Below, one piece after another: positions 17,238 through 26,242 of a stretch of 64,000 nucleotides of DNA. The position numbers were made by a program, and so were the translations under genes. The stretch is from an uncultured Lachnospira sp. (GTDB lineage Bacteria > Bacillota > Clostridia > Lachnospirales > Lachnospiraceae): assembly GCA_944381165.1 (NCBI GenBank), contig CALWKC010000009.1, positions 1 to 64,000 on the forward strand, read 5' to 3'. Numbering within the stretch: the stretch's first letter is position 1; the number at the start of each line of letters is the position of its first letter. The notes beneath the pieces are model-generated. The model saw only the letters and a program-made list of their open reading frames with translations. It was not told the DNA's origin and ran no database searches.

Positions 17238-17310
17238 TCCGCGCCTCTGCAATCCTGCGGAGCATTTTTATTCTATAGGAAGTTCAGAGAACTCTCCCAT
17301 AGAATAAAAA
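17238..17310. repeat. Dispersed palindromic repeat, copy 1
   Basis: TCCGCGCCTCTGC, then CCTGCGGAGCA, then an imperfect inverted repeat (TTTTTATTCTATAGG about 17266-17280, returning as ATAGAATAAAAA about 17300-17311). It matches copy 2 at 30861-30932 almost base for base over 48 positions. It lies just beyond the spoVAF stop (minus strand) and can act as a terminator. Confidence 0.75.
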
Positions 17311-18720
17311 TTATTTTTTTCCGTGAGGAAGCCGCACACGAAAAACACTTCTCTTAAGCCTGTTCGCATTAAACGGATACAGAGGATATATATAGCTCTT
17401 TCCTGAAATAGTTCTGTTGAAAACAATGCAGCATATTCCTATCACTATTCCTGTCACAAATCCGGCAACATTAAATACAGCAGTCAGACAGAGCGTAATC
17501 ACTCTTATAAACTTCATCGCATAACCCATCTCGAAGCTTGCCTGAGAATAGGTCCCCACGGTGACAACAGCCATATAAAGAAGAGACTCCGTGTTAAACC
17601 AGCCTGAGCTTACGGCATATTCACCGACAACAATACCGGCAACGATACTCAGCGGAGTCGACAGCAGCGTAGGCGTGTTGACAGCCGCCATTTTCAGTCC
17701 GTCAACCGCCAGCTCAAGAATTAAGAGCTGAAAAATAACAGGAACGGTCACATCGTCCGTAAGCGTTATAAACGAAAGCCATGACGGTATCCACTCGGGA
17801 TTTTGTATCAGCAGCAGCCAGACCGGGGTGAGCAGCATTGTAACAATGGTAAACACAAATCTCGAAAGCCTAAGATATGTTCCTATTACCGGCGCAAAAT
17901 TATAGTCGTCCGGCTCCTCCACCAAATCAAATATCGACGTCGGGATAATCATGACTGCCGGAGAGTTGTCGACCATAATTACAATATTTCCGTCCAATAT
18001 GGCTGCCGCAGCCGTATCGGGTCTTTCCGAATACTTGAATTTAGGGAACGGATTAATCCATTTATGCTCAAAAAGACACTCGGCGAGACTCTCAACGCTC
18101 ATTGTAAGCGATTCCACCTCAAGATCGTCTATGCGCTTCCGTATGTCTGCCAGCAGCTTTTTATCAACCAAATCATCTATATAGCAAACGGCAACATCAG
18201 AGCGCGAGCGGCTTCCCACACCGAATATTTCCATAGAAAAGCTTGTGTCTCTGATACGCCTTCTGAGCAGCGCCGCGTTGGAAACCATAGTCTCAACAAA
18301 CCCGTCCCTTGAGCCGCGAAGCACCCTGTCCTTCCACGGCTCGCTGACCGAGCGCATCGGGTATGTCCTGCAGTCAATAAGAATTCCCTCGTCAAAGCCG
18401 TCAATAAAAAGAAGCGTCACGCCCGACAGGAAACGGGTGATAGCGTCATCATACGTATCAGCCTTATTTACCTCGGTATACGGCATACCAAGCTCAAGAA
18501 ACGTATCAATATCCTTAACATCCTCAGGCTTAAGCGAGTAGAAAAACTGCATAAGCTTTTCCACCATATCCTCCTGTACAAAGCCGTCAATAAAGAAAAA
18601 ACCGGCTTCCCTTCCGCCAATTTTGATTTTCCTGTCAAGCATATCAAAATTAGCCGAAAATCTCAGCCGGTCTTTCATATTTTTAATATTAACTTCTGCA
18701 TTTGTGCTAAATTCACTCAT
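17311..18720 (-). CDS. GerA/SpoVAF-family spore membrane protein
   Basis: A protein of about 469 residues with a large soluble N-terminal domain (to about residue 285) and four or five C-terminal membrane helices. Family patterns include FIDGFVQEDM, LFIDGFDEG, the strongly conserved EPWKDRVLRGSRDGFVETM and PFPKFKYSERPDTAAAAILDG. This is the GerA spore germination family; absence of adjacent gerB/gerC genes and overall likeness favour SpoVAF, an inner spore membrane protein. The ATG at 18720 (MSEFSTN) has AAAGGA about ten bases upstream. It is expected in the forespore under SigG control, but I could not identify the promoter. Confidence 0.85.
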   Translation of the reverse strand: MSEFSTNAEVNIKNMKDRLRFSANFDMLDRKIKIGGREAGFFFIDGFVQEDMVEKLMQFFYSLKPEDVKDIDTFLELGMPYTEVNKADTYDDAITRFLSGVTLLFIDGFDEGILIDCRTYPMRSVSEPWKDRVLRGSRDGFVETMVSNAALLRRRIRDTSFSMEIFGVGSRSRSDVAVCYIDDLVDKKLLADIRKRIDDLEVESLTMSVESLAECLFEHKWINPFPKFKYSERPDTAAAAILDGNIVIMVDNSPAVMIIPTSIFDLVEEPDDYNFAPVIGTYLRLSRFVFTIVTMLLTPVWLLLIQNPEWIPSWLSFITLTDDVTVPVIFQLLILELAVDGLKMAAVNTPTLLSTPLSIVAGIVVGEYAVSSGWFNTESLLYMAVVTVGTYSQASFEMGYAMKFIRVITLCLTAVFNVAGFVTGIVIGICCIVFNRTISGKSYIYPLYPFNANRLKRSVFRVRLPHGKK

Positions 18721-18845
18721 ATCAGGCAATCCTTTCTGTATCATCCGGTACGCTCCACCAATATTCGGAAGCGTCACCTTATATATATTTAGAATTGCCT
18801 GATTATGGATTTTAATGCAGTGTTTTTAAACAAACTTTTCTAGCT

Positions 18846-20963
18846 TTAATAATAAATTTCGCCTCCGGCATACTCTCCGCTGTATGTTACCACGTTATAA
18901 TCCTTCATAGTATCATACCCGTCAGGCTGAACGTAGTAATTTACATAATCATAATTGTTTGATGTATAATCATAATAACTTACGCATACAATCGGTCTGT
19001 CAAAATCAAACTCCCTATCGCTCTCAGGACTGTCAAACTCGGACAGCAGCGCCGAAATCAAATCCTCATCCTCAACTTCGTTCTGCCATAAGCTGTAAGT
19101 CTCTCCGGTCTGAGGATCGGTAATATTAAGATAAAATTCTTTGTCTCCATTATAAGACGACATATCTGAGATATAGGACTTCATGCTGTCAAAGCCTTCT
19201 TTATTATTTTCAACAGTTGTCTCGTTCACGGCATTCAAATACTTATTTATTGTATCAGGAAGCTTATTAGTCAGAGGAACATATGAATTATAGACAACTC
19301 CGTCTCTCGAAAACTCAATATCCATCATTACTATGCCTGAGCTTGAATTTACATTGCTGTACCAGTCTGCGAAAGAAATCTCGGAAATCTCCCTTAGGAG
19401 CGTATCATAAATTTCTCTGCTCTTCTCATCTGTTATATCTTCATTCCACCTTATTACGGCATTGTCAAACTCAGGAAGCCTTCTGTACTCATCGCAGAAA
19501 TTTTCAAGCTTGGTAAGTTTTTCGGCAAGCTTCTGTATATCGCTTGAGCTGACATATACATTTCTGTATCTTCCGAGAGGTCCGTCCTTTATATACACCT
19601 CATAAAGAACATTATTTGAAGAGTTAAGAATTGACCAGTAATCATCTTCATTTTCATTAATTGTCTTGATATTATCCTTGAGCGAATCCGTTATCAGCTC
19701 GATAATGTCCTTATCATCAATTTTAATATTTTCAATAACTCCTGAAAAATAGTCGTTTGAACCTCCGTAAATTCTGTCGGAAGAAGACAGTTTAATATAC
19801 TGTACATTATCTGCGCTGGGGCTGTACGCAAGCATTCTGTCGGCTCCGGCGCTTACCGCAATACCAAACAGAATTGCAGCCGCATATGAAACAATAATCG
19901 ACGGAACAGCCTTTATGACACGGTGTATCTTTTTGCTTGAAATAAGTTCGTATACCACGACTACAATCGCAGCTATAATAAATGTCATAATAACATAAAA
20001 TATTCCGGGCTCACTGTTCTCACTGCCGTCCTTTTTAATCTGAATATATACAAGCACTCCGACAACGCTTATTGTAAACCCTATTATACAGCGTATCGCA
20101 AACTGAAGTTTCCAGTTCAATGTAGGCTTTCCCGCTGTCTCGCTCTTTCTTATCATAAACAAAAGGCAGCCTATTACTATATATATTACAGAAAGCACAA
20201 GCGTATAGATCATGCCGGCGTTTGAAAGCAGTATTTTCGTTATGGAAGTATTTGTAAACATGCTGAAAACCTGACCGACAAGCAGGTTGTAATCATTGTC
20301 CAAAAACGGCAGCAAATGCTGTGATGAAGCAAGAAATACCATTGATGACAAAAACTGCTGAACAAGCATAAGGATAAATCTCGGAAAGAACAATATCAGA
20401 CCTGTGAGACAGATATTGCTGAATATGTTTCCCGTAAGCGAGCAGGCAAATGAAATTGCAGCCGCACACAGAAGATTGCACAAAAACTCCGAAGCATACA
20501 CCTTAAACATTGTACCGTAATCGACAACAAAAAACTCATTGTATATAGTATAACAAATGACCGTTGCCAGAAACATAAGCACAAACATAATAAGCTGCCA
20601 TGCAACAACAGCCGCCAGTCTGGTGAGATAAAGATTTTCCCTTCTGTATGAAAGAGAGTGATAAAAATCACTCGTACTGCGCTTATTGAGGAAATTCCAT
20701 GCATACAGCGCAAGCACCGGGGTGAGTATCAAAAATGTAAGAACAAGTATTCCCGCCTGCCCAACAGGATTGACAACGCTCACATAATCCGACAAAGCCT
20801 GTTCTCCTGCTCTTTCAACAGCACGGTTAATACTGATGGCGCTCATAATAATAGGAAATGCAGCAAAAAATACCATTATTGCCGATGAAACCAGTCCTAT
20901 AACCTTAAGCTGCAAAAATGACTGCCAAAATAATTTAACGCTAAAAATTCTCTTATTATTCAT
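18846..20963 (-). CDS. Large ABC transporter permease (YtrC/YtrD-like)
   Basis: About 705 residues: six N-terminal membrane helices (to about 310), two more near 330-370, then an extracytoplasmic region of about 330 residues rich in Asp, Ser and Tyr. It overlaps the ATPase gene by eight bases and follows a GntR regulator, the arrangement of the B. subtilis ytr-type bacitracin/cell-wall stress transporters. The ATG at 20963 has GGAGG about ten bases upstream. The large extracytoplasmic domain suggests sensing or binding of an envelope ligand (inference). Substrate unknown. Confidence 0.75.
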   Translation of the reverse strand: MNNKRIFSVKLFWQSFLQLKVIGLVSSAIMVFFAAFPIIMSAISINRAVERAGEQALSDYVSVVNPVGQAGILVLTFLILTPVLALYAWNFLNKRSTSDFYHSLSYRRENLYLTRLAAVVAWQLIMFVLMFLATVICYTIYNEFFVVDYGTMFKVYASEFLCNLLCAAAISFACSLTGNIFSNICLTGLILFFPRFILMLVQQFLSSMVFLASSQHLLPFLDNDYNLLVGQVFSMFTNTSITKILLSNAGMIYTLVLSVIYIVIGCLLFMIRKSETAGKPTLNWKLQFAIRCIIGFTISVVGVLVYIQIKKDGSENSEPGIFYVIMTFIIAAIVVVVYELISSKKIHRVIKAVPSIIVSYAAAILFGIAVSAGADRMLAYSPSADNVQYIKLSSSDRIYGGSNDYFSGVIENIKIDDKDIIELITDSLKDNIKTINENEDDYWSILNSSNNVLYEVYIKDGPLGRYRNVYVSSSDIQKLAEKLTKLENFCDEYRRLPEFDNAVIRWNEDITDEKSREIYDTLLREISEISFADWYSNVNSSSGIVMMDIEFSRDGVVYNSYVPLTNKLPDTINKYLNAVNETTVENNKEGFDSMKSYISDMSSYNGDKEFYLNITDPQTGETYSLWQNEVEDEDLISALLSEFDSPESDREFDFDRPIVCVSYYDYTSNNYDYVNYYVQPDGYDTMKDYNVVTYSGEYAGGEIYY

Positions 20964-21870
20964 GTTTTTCCACCTCCAGCGCGCTCTCAAACTCATATCC
21001 AAGTGCTTCCATTTCGTACGTGAACACTTCCTCCAGTGTCAGAGGGAGAACGTCCAGCACAAGCGGATTCATTTTCTTAAATTCGGCTACTGTCTCTTCT
21101 CTGTCTCCGTTGATAATCATATTTGCGACAGAGCCCTCCTGTCTGTAACGTGTAATCTTAAAGTTCTCAAATTTATTCCTGTCAAATTCATCCCTGAATG
21201 CCACCTGAACCTTAAACTGCGTGGTTTTAAGCTCCAGCACGTCACTGTCGAGCACCATTCCGCCCTTGTGGAGCAGCGCAAGATGATCGCATATATCCTC
21301 AAGCTCCCTGAGAGAATGCGAAGTGACGATAACCGTTGAGTTCATCTCCGCCACGTCATTGCAGATCAGCTTTTTTACAAGATTTCTCATAACAGGGTCA
21401 AGGCCGTCGAAAGTCTCGTCAAAAAACATATACTTTGTTCGCGAAGACAGCGCTAAAATTATAGATGCCTGCCTCTTCATGCCTTTTGAAAAGTTCGCAA
21501 TTGCCTTAGTCGGGTTGAGACCGAAAACCTTTGTCAGCTCGTTAAACCTTTTCCAGTCAAACCGCTCATAAACCGTGCTGTACAGCTTCGCCATTTTGTT
21601 CATAGTAGCGCCCGGCAAAAAGAAAAGTTCATCTGCCACAAACACAATTTTCTGCTTTGCCTTCGGATTTTCATATACATTGAGACCGTCTATAAATGCA
21701 TATCCCTTATCCGCCTTGTAGATACCCGAAAGCACCCTCAAAAAAGTAGATTTTCCCGCGCCGTTTGAGCCGACCATTCCGTATATACAGCCGTCGTTGA
21801 TATTGCAGGTCACGTCATCCAGCGCCGTGAATTCTTCAAAAGTTTTAGAAATTCCCTCTGCGTTAATCAT
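20956..21870 (-). CDS. ABC transporter ATP-binding protein (YtrB-like)
   Basis: The 304-residue ATPase has Walker A GSNGAGKST, signature FSKGMKRQA, Walker B KYMFFDETFDGLD and the switch His in VTSHSLRELED, plus a C-terminal accessory region of about 85 residues. It overlaps the GntR gene by four bases and the permease by eight, so the three genes form one translationally coupled operon: regulator, ATPase, permease. Confidence 0.9.
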   Translation of the reverse strand: MINAEGISKTFEEFTALDDVTCNINDGCIYGMVGSNGAGKSTFLRVLSGIYKADKGYAFIDGLNVYENPKAKQKIVFVADELFFLPGATMNKMAKLYSTVYERFDWKRFNELTKVFGLNPTKAIANFSKGMKRQASIILALSSRTKYMFFDETFDGLDPVMRNLVKKLICNDVAEMNSTVIVTSHSLRELEDICDHLALLHKGGMVLDSDVLELKTTQFKVQVAFRDEFDRNKFENFKITRYRQEGSVANMIINGDREETVAEFKKMNPLVLDVLPLTLEEVFTYEMEALGYEFESALEVEKHE

Positions 21871-22247
21871 TCTTCTCCCTCCATCTCATCAAATACTTCG
21901 TTGACATTTCTGATAATTTCATCTTTGGTAACGCCGGCAAGCGCCAAATCCCTGATAATCTTTGCAAGCTCCGGAATTTTCTCCCTTGAGCTTGCGCCCA
22001 CAACCTCTACTGCCTTCTGCGAGATAAACGAGCCCTTCCCCGGCACAGTTATAATCATCTGCCGCCTGTCAAGCTCCGTATACGCCTTCTGAATAGTGTT
22101 GGGGTTAATCGAAAGTTTTACCGAAAGACTTCTGACAGACGGAAGCTTATCTCCCTCCTTTAAAATCCCTGTCAGAACCTGTTCTTCAACCTGTTTGATT
22201 ATCTGTTCATATACCGGCACCCGCGACATGACGTCTATAACGAACAT
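21867..22247 (-). CDS. GntR-family regulator, YtrA subfamily
   Basis: A short GntR protein (126 residues) with an N-terminal winged helix (VPVYEQIIKQVEEQV, LPSVRSLSVKLSINPNTIQKAYTELDRRQMI) and a short C-terminal dimerisation tail, which is the YtrA type without a large effector domain. The ATG at 22247 has AGGA nine bases upstream; an in-frame TTG three codons earlier is possible. It probably represses its own operon through the perfect dyad at the start site. Confidence 0.92.
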   Translation of the reverse strand: MFVIDVMSRVPVYEQIIKQVEEQVLTGILKEGDKLPSVRSLSVKLSINPNTIQKAYTELDRRQMIITVPGKGSFISQKAVEVVGASSREKIPELAKIIRDLALAGVTKDEIIRNVNEVFDEMEGEE

Positions 22248-22320
22248 ATCAACCAATCCTTTCCAACAATCTGCCCATTAATATTCGCAGACAAAAATTT
22301 TCATTGCAATGTTTTTTGTG

Positions 22321-22389
22321 TAACAACTGTACTATATGAATTAGTACAGTTGTTATGATTAATATATTCCAACCATATCAAATTGTCAA
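22321..22389 (-). promoter_or_regulatory. Promoter and operator of the GntR-ABC operon
   Basis: TTGACA (22384-22389) and TATATT (22361-22366) are spaced by exactly 17 bases on the minus strand. Directly downstream, a perfect 14-bp inverted repeat with a 7-base spacer (TAACAACTGTACTA 22321-22334 and TAGTACAGTTGTTA 22342-22355) covers the expected start site. This is a textbook repressor arrangement; the YtrA-type protein encoded 75 bases away is the natural ligand (inference). Confidence 0.88.
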
Positions 22390-22497
22390 CTGTTTTTTAA
22401 AATTTTTTTCAGCGGCGCATCCGCACACTGTCCGCTGCACGGCAAATGTCCGCTCATGCAGGCACGGCGGCAGCTTGCCGGGCGTATCGCGCAAAAA

Positions 22498-22529
22498 ACG
22501 CCGGCACAGCAGAAACTGCGTGCCGGCGT
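22498..22529 (-). terminator. Terminator of the 22.5-28.5 kb cassette
   Basis: Minus-strand arms ACGCCGGCAC and GTGCCGGCGT (10 bp, with extra CAG/CTG pairs in the loop) are followed by TTTTTT. It lies 21 bases past the last permease gene. Confidence 0.88.
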
Positions 22530-22549
22530 TGCCTTAGCTTTATTAAATT

Positions 22550-23353
22550 TTAAATCCAGTCTTTGACCGATATAAGCCTTATCTGTAATATGAGCGCACC
22601 AAATATCACTGCAACAGCAGCCAATACCGACGACCACGGGGCTATACCGCCCTCCATAAAATATATGCTTCTCTGCACCATACAGCCGTTAGCGATAAAT
22701 AACGGATTAACCTCAAAAACAGATAATACATAAATAATTATAGCCGCGATATATCCTGGCATACTGCCCAGACACAGAGACACCACTATCTGTATCTGAG
22801 CAACCGCCAGTGAGGACATCAATGGGATAAGCAAAAACACTGCAATGACAAGCGCGGTATCCTCACAGTTCAGCGCACATCTGTCTGTTTTGAAAAAACG
22901 ACTGCATATTTCCGCATTAAGAGTATTTTCCTTATCTCCGAAGCACAATGACAATATAATTACAAGAATGTACAGAATACCTGTGTTTACAACCACACTC
23001 AGCACCTTGCATGCAATCCATGCATGTCTTGACTTTCCGTGTACAAGAACACTGTATCCCCTGTCGTCAAACATGGTTCTGCCGGTAATAAAGGAAATTA
23101 TTAACCCGAGGCACATATATATGACGGGAAAATCTTTGCTTATATCTTTATCATCTATCCGCTCGAAGCCGTGAAGCATATTCATACAATAATCGAGATA
23201 GCTTACGCTTTCATACCCTTCAGTAATTCTCCTGAAATAAATGCATCCAAATAATATAAATAAAAAAGCCGCCGCGAACATAAAACGGTTGCAGTATAAG
23301 CTGTTTTTGAGCTCATACCGGAACATTCTCAAATATTTTTTCAACGTATCCAT
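22550..23353 (-). CDS. ABC-2-like membrane subunit of the LytTR cassette (third permease)
   Basis: About 267 residues with six or so hydrophobic segments, starting MDTLKKYLRMFRYELKNSL, which fits an ABC-2-type permease. A long hydrophilic loop with DDKDISKDFP precedes the second helix. GGAGTG precedes the start. It is the last gene of the cassette, followed by a strong terminator. No similarity that I recognise beyond a general exporter permease. It likely pairs with the ATPase at 24116-24757. Confidence 0.65.
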   Translation of the reverse strand: MDTLKKYLRMFRYELKNSLYCNRFMFAAAFLFILFGCIYFRRITEGYESVSYLDYCMNMLHGFERIDDKDISKDFPVIYMCLGLIISFITGRTMFDDRGYSVLVHGKSRHAWIACKVLSVVVNTGILYILVIILSLCFGDKENTLNAEICSRFFKTDRCALNCEDTALVIAVFLLIPLMSSLAVAQIQIVVSLCLGSMPGYIAAIIIYVLSVFEVNPLFIANGCMVQRSIYFMEGGIAPWSSVLAAVAVIFGALILQIRLISVKDWI

Positions 23354-23367
23354 CAGCGACCGCACTC

Positions 23368-24129
23368 CTATATATATCTCTTCAAAAAATTTTTCCTCGA
23401 CACCGCTATATGAGCTATAAAAAGCAGCGCAAAAATCCATATTGCCACAAATACCAGCGATTTTATATACAGATACGGCGAATACAGCTCCGTATACTTA
23501 TACTCATAACCTGTATAATACGGATTGCCTATTCTGTATATTGTCATTCTGTCTGGAGCCAATACTCCCATGACAACCGTAAGAATAACCGAGAAAACCT
23601 GAGAATCCGTAATCCAGTAGAACGCCATCGCCGCCAAAACCCTGTAAAACAGTTCAAGACTGTTTATCAGAAAGCTCTGCAAAATCATAACAGGTACGTT
23701 AAAGCTGTCCGGCATAACATAACCGTTCTTCTGAAACTCATCGAACATTATGCTCCTCAGGCTGTGAAAATTCTCATACCTTCCGCTCAAAGCGTAAAAT
23801 ACAATCCCCGAACACACCATCAGAACAGCCATGACTCCCGCGCACTTAACATAGCACATCAGCACCTGTCTGTACCACGAAGCCGCCCTGCTTTTCTGCC
23901 TTACAATTACGTTTGGAGTAAAGCTGTATTTTATCTCGCAGAGACCGGCATAGACCATAATAACCGGAAGCACCAGACTTCTTAAATTGAAGCTGTAAAG
24001 CACAACGCCGTCGAGCGCGCACGGCTCAATACCCCTTAACTCCAATCTATTAAAAGAATACACCTGATCAACCATAGCGGCAATAACTGCCACTGCATAA
24101 GTAAAAAACCAGTTCCTAAACCTTTTCAT
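23368..24129 (-). CDS. ABC-2-like membrane subunit of the LytTR cassette (second permease)
   Basis: The 253-residue protein starts MKRFRNWFFTYAV and has about six membrane helices with a Tyr-rich extracytoplasmic loop near residues 200-225. Its start overlaps the ATPase stop by 14 bases, which implies tight coupling with that ATPase. The sequence is too divergent for a family name; DUF2705-type exporter permeases are a possible relation that I could not test. Confidence 0.65.
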   Translation of the reverse strand: MKRFRNWFFTYAVAVIAAMVDQVYSFNRLELRGIEPCALDGVVLYSFNLRSLVLPVIMVYAGLCEIKYSFTPNVIVRQKSRAASWYRQVLMCYVKCAGVMAVLMVCSGIVFYALSGRYENFHSLRSIMFDEFQKNGYVMPDSFNVPVMILQSFLINSLELFYRVLAAMAFYWITDSQVFSVILTVVMGVLAPDRMTIYRIGNPYYTGYEYKYTELYSPYLYIKSLVFVAIWIFALLFIAHIAVSRKNFLKRYI

Positions 24130-24757
24130 GTCCGGTTATCCGCCCGCTCTCAATTTTAAATATCTCGTCGCAAAGTAAATTAAGCTCTTCCCTGTCGTGA
24201 CATGCGATAATAATCACCGCCCCTCTTTGGCGGCATTCCTCAAGAATATCATGCACACGCCCGACTCCTGCCTCATCAAGAGCGTTCACAGGCTCGTCCA
24301 GAATAATAATATCCGGGTTTTCCATAATTGCGCACGCAATCCCAAGCTTCTGCTTCATCCCGAGAGAATACTTTCTGAACGTCCTCTTATCGTCCGGGTC
24401 AAGCCCGACGCTTTCAATCGCCTCCCTAATCCTGGCGTCATCAATCTTATTCTTAATCCCGGCAATCATTTTTAAATTCCTGAAGCCGGTATATCCGTTT
24501 ACAAAAGCGGGATACTCTATAAGAAGCCCTATGCTCTCGGGAAAAGAAATATCCTTTCCGAGAATTTTTCCGTCAATATCAACGGTACCCGAACTCGGAA
24601 CTATCAGTCCGCTGATTGTCCTCATAAGCATTGTCTTTCCGCTGCCGTTATGACCGCTCAGACCGTATACTCTGCCCCCCTGCATCTCTATGCTTATGTC
24701 GTCGAGTACCGTTGTCCCCTTTATTTTCTTGGTTAGCTTATCGATTTTAATATACAT
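24116..24757 (-). CDS. ABC exporter ATP-binding protein of the LytTR cassette
   Basis: The 213-residue compact ATPase contains Walker A SGHNGSGKT, signature YSLGMKQKLG, Walker B IIILDEPVNALD and the switch His in ACHDREEL. The short length and signature resemble peptide or lantibiotic self-protection exporters such as the BcrA group. It is the only ATPase in the cassette and probably powers the three membrane subunits at 22550, 23368 and 26243. Confidence 0.88.
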   Translation of the reverse strand: MYIKIDKLTKKIKGTTVLDDISIEMQGGRVYGLSGHNGSGKTMLMRTISGLIVPSSGTVDIDGKILGKDISFPESIGLLIEYPAFVNGYTGFRNLKMIAGIKNKIDDARIREAIESVGLDPDDKRTFRKYSLGMKQKLGIACAIMENPDIIILDEPVNALDEAGVGRVHDILEECRQRGAVIIIACHDREELNLLCDEIFKIESGRITGHEKV

Positions 24758-24772
24758 TTCTTCTCCCCGCTT

Positions 24773-25606
24773 TTACTGATTAATATAAAAACGGTAGCCG
24801 CTGTTGCAGTAGTTACCGTTTATCGCGCTTGTGTCATCCCCAACCGCAAGCTGCTTTTCGTCTATCAGTTCTTCCGGTATCTCATATATAAGTTTGTAGG
24901 TAACGCTCTCCTGAGGCCTGATATAAATATATTTCGGAATTATCTCACTGTCCCCGTTCTCCGGAGCGTACACATTCTCGCCCTCACTGCCCGGAGAATA
25001 GACATAGAACTGCTGTCCGCTGTCATACTCCTGAAGCACGGAGGCAAACGTGCTGCCGTATTCATTCCTTACAAATGTACTTGTATCATTCAGTATCCCC
25101 ACCTTAGTCGTAACCGGAAGCCACAGAAAGTCTGTTTCACAGAGATTGGTAAACTGCACCGTAACCGCAAGGGCGCAATATCCTTCCTTTAAATCAATTC
25201 CCGGATATTCGCTGCTTTTCTCTGCCGAAATAACCTTTATCGATTGACAGGCCGAGCAGTTTGCCCCCGAAGGGACAAGCTGGTAGCTGAAATATGAAAC
25301 CGCCTCACCGACTCTCTTAACCTGATATGCAAAATATGTATCCTCGTTTATAAAATAAAACCTTTTATACAGTTCCTTCTGCATCTCGGCGTCAGAGGCG
25401 TCGGTATCTATAAAACGAAATTCCTCACCTGCGTCTGCTCTTTTTGGACTGTCCGACCCTGAAATTGACAGCTGTTCCTGGATAAGCTCCGTGTTGCGCT
25501 GAAAATCCTTTATATTTTTATGTTCCAGAACAAAGAACAAAATAATAAAGCACAAAAGCGACAACGGAAGCAGCCAGTCAATTATCTCCCCTTTCTTATC
25601 GTCCAT
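24773..25606 (-). CDS. Membrane-anchored extracytoplasmic protein, paralogue of the 27151-27966 product
   Basis: The 277-residue protein has one N-terminal membrane helix (about residues 9-27) and an extracytoplasmic region. Segments shared in order with the product of 27151-27966 are FAYQV..VG, SEYPG..LKEGY, a DD.SA motif and the ending NSGYRFYINQ (against SNCGFRIYLNK). It contains a CSAC motif. The beta-rich pattern resembles DUF4352/telokin-like domains, but I cannot assign it firmly. It lies directly upstream of the ATPase gene and could be a sensor, immunity or accessory protein. Confidence 0.7.
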   Translation of the reverse strand: MDDKKGEIIDWLLPLSLLCFIILFFVLEHKNIKDFQRNTELIQEQLSISGSDSPKRADAGEEFRFIDTDASDAEMQKELYKRFYFINEDTYFAYQVKRVGEAVSYFSYQLVPSGANCSACQSIKVISAEKSSEYPGIDLKEGYCALAVTVQFTNLCETDFLWLPVTTKVGILNDTSTFVRNEYGSTFASVLQEYDSGQQFYVYSPGSEGENVYAPENGDSEIIPKYIYIRPQESVTYKLIYEIPEELIDEKQLAVGDDTSAINGNYCNSGYRFYINQ

Positions 25607-25653
25607 GTTGCCTGTTCCCCCCTATTATGTTAATCGAGACTTTCCGCGGCTTC

Positions 25654-26241
25654 TCAGAACGAGAGAGGTATTCTCTGAATATCCCCTATTTTTACATATT
25701 CAAAGAAATACTGCTTATACAGCTCCTCAACAATATAATAATACCGCCATTTCTGCGTCTCGCCCGGATTGAGAGTCACTTTCGTGCTCTCAATCTCCCC
25801 CTCGGGCTGAAGCTTTTTAGTATAATAATAATTAATAGCCATTCTGCGCACCGGAGTGTTTATGCCGCAAAGCCGCCCCATACTCTCCTCGCGCACCTCA
25901 TCTGTATTGTTTGTCACCTCCACGTCAACGGCAATAACCTTATAATCTGCGTCCGCATCATACATCATGATTGCATCCAAGTCTTCGGTATCGTCGCCGT
26001 ATAAATCCCTCTCGAGGGTAATCCCCTGCCCCTCGACATATGACTCCCACTCCTGCTTGTCAAAGCACGACGCGGAGCTTATGCTGATGAGGTAATCCCC
26101 CGTGTCAATCACATCCCCCATATCAAGCATAGTAATCTTTGTGGACGGATAGGCGAGCTGAACATAGATAATCCGGGCGGCGACACACAGCACCGCGATA
26201 ATCAGCACGCCCGCCGCAATAATTTTCATTATTTTTCTCAT
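25654..26241 (-). CDS. Membrane-anchored extracytoplasmic protein of the LytTR cassette
   Basis: The 195-residue protein has an N-terminal membrane helix (about residues 6-27) and a predicted beta-sandwich ectodomain with VIAVDVEVTNNTDE and NPGETQKWRYYYIV, the pattern of DUF4352/DUF5028-like Ig-fold domains. It is distinct from the paralogous pair on either side but has the same topology. The start lies one base past the preceding permease stop. No enzyme motif seen. Confidence 0.7.
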   Translation of the reverse strand: MRKIMKIIAAGVLIIAVLCVAARIIYVQLAYPSTKITMLDMGDVIDTGDYLISISSASCFDKQEWESYVEGQGITLERDLYGDDTEDLDAIMMYDADADYKVIAVDVEVTNNTDEVREESMGRLCGINTPVRRMAINYYYTKKLQPEGEIESTKVTLNPGETQKWRYYYIVEELYKQYFFEYVKIGDIQRIPLSF

Positions 26242-26242
26242 T

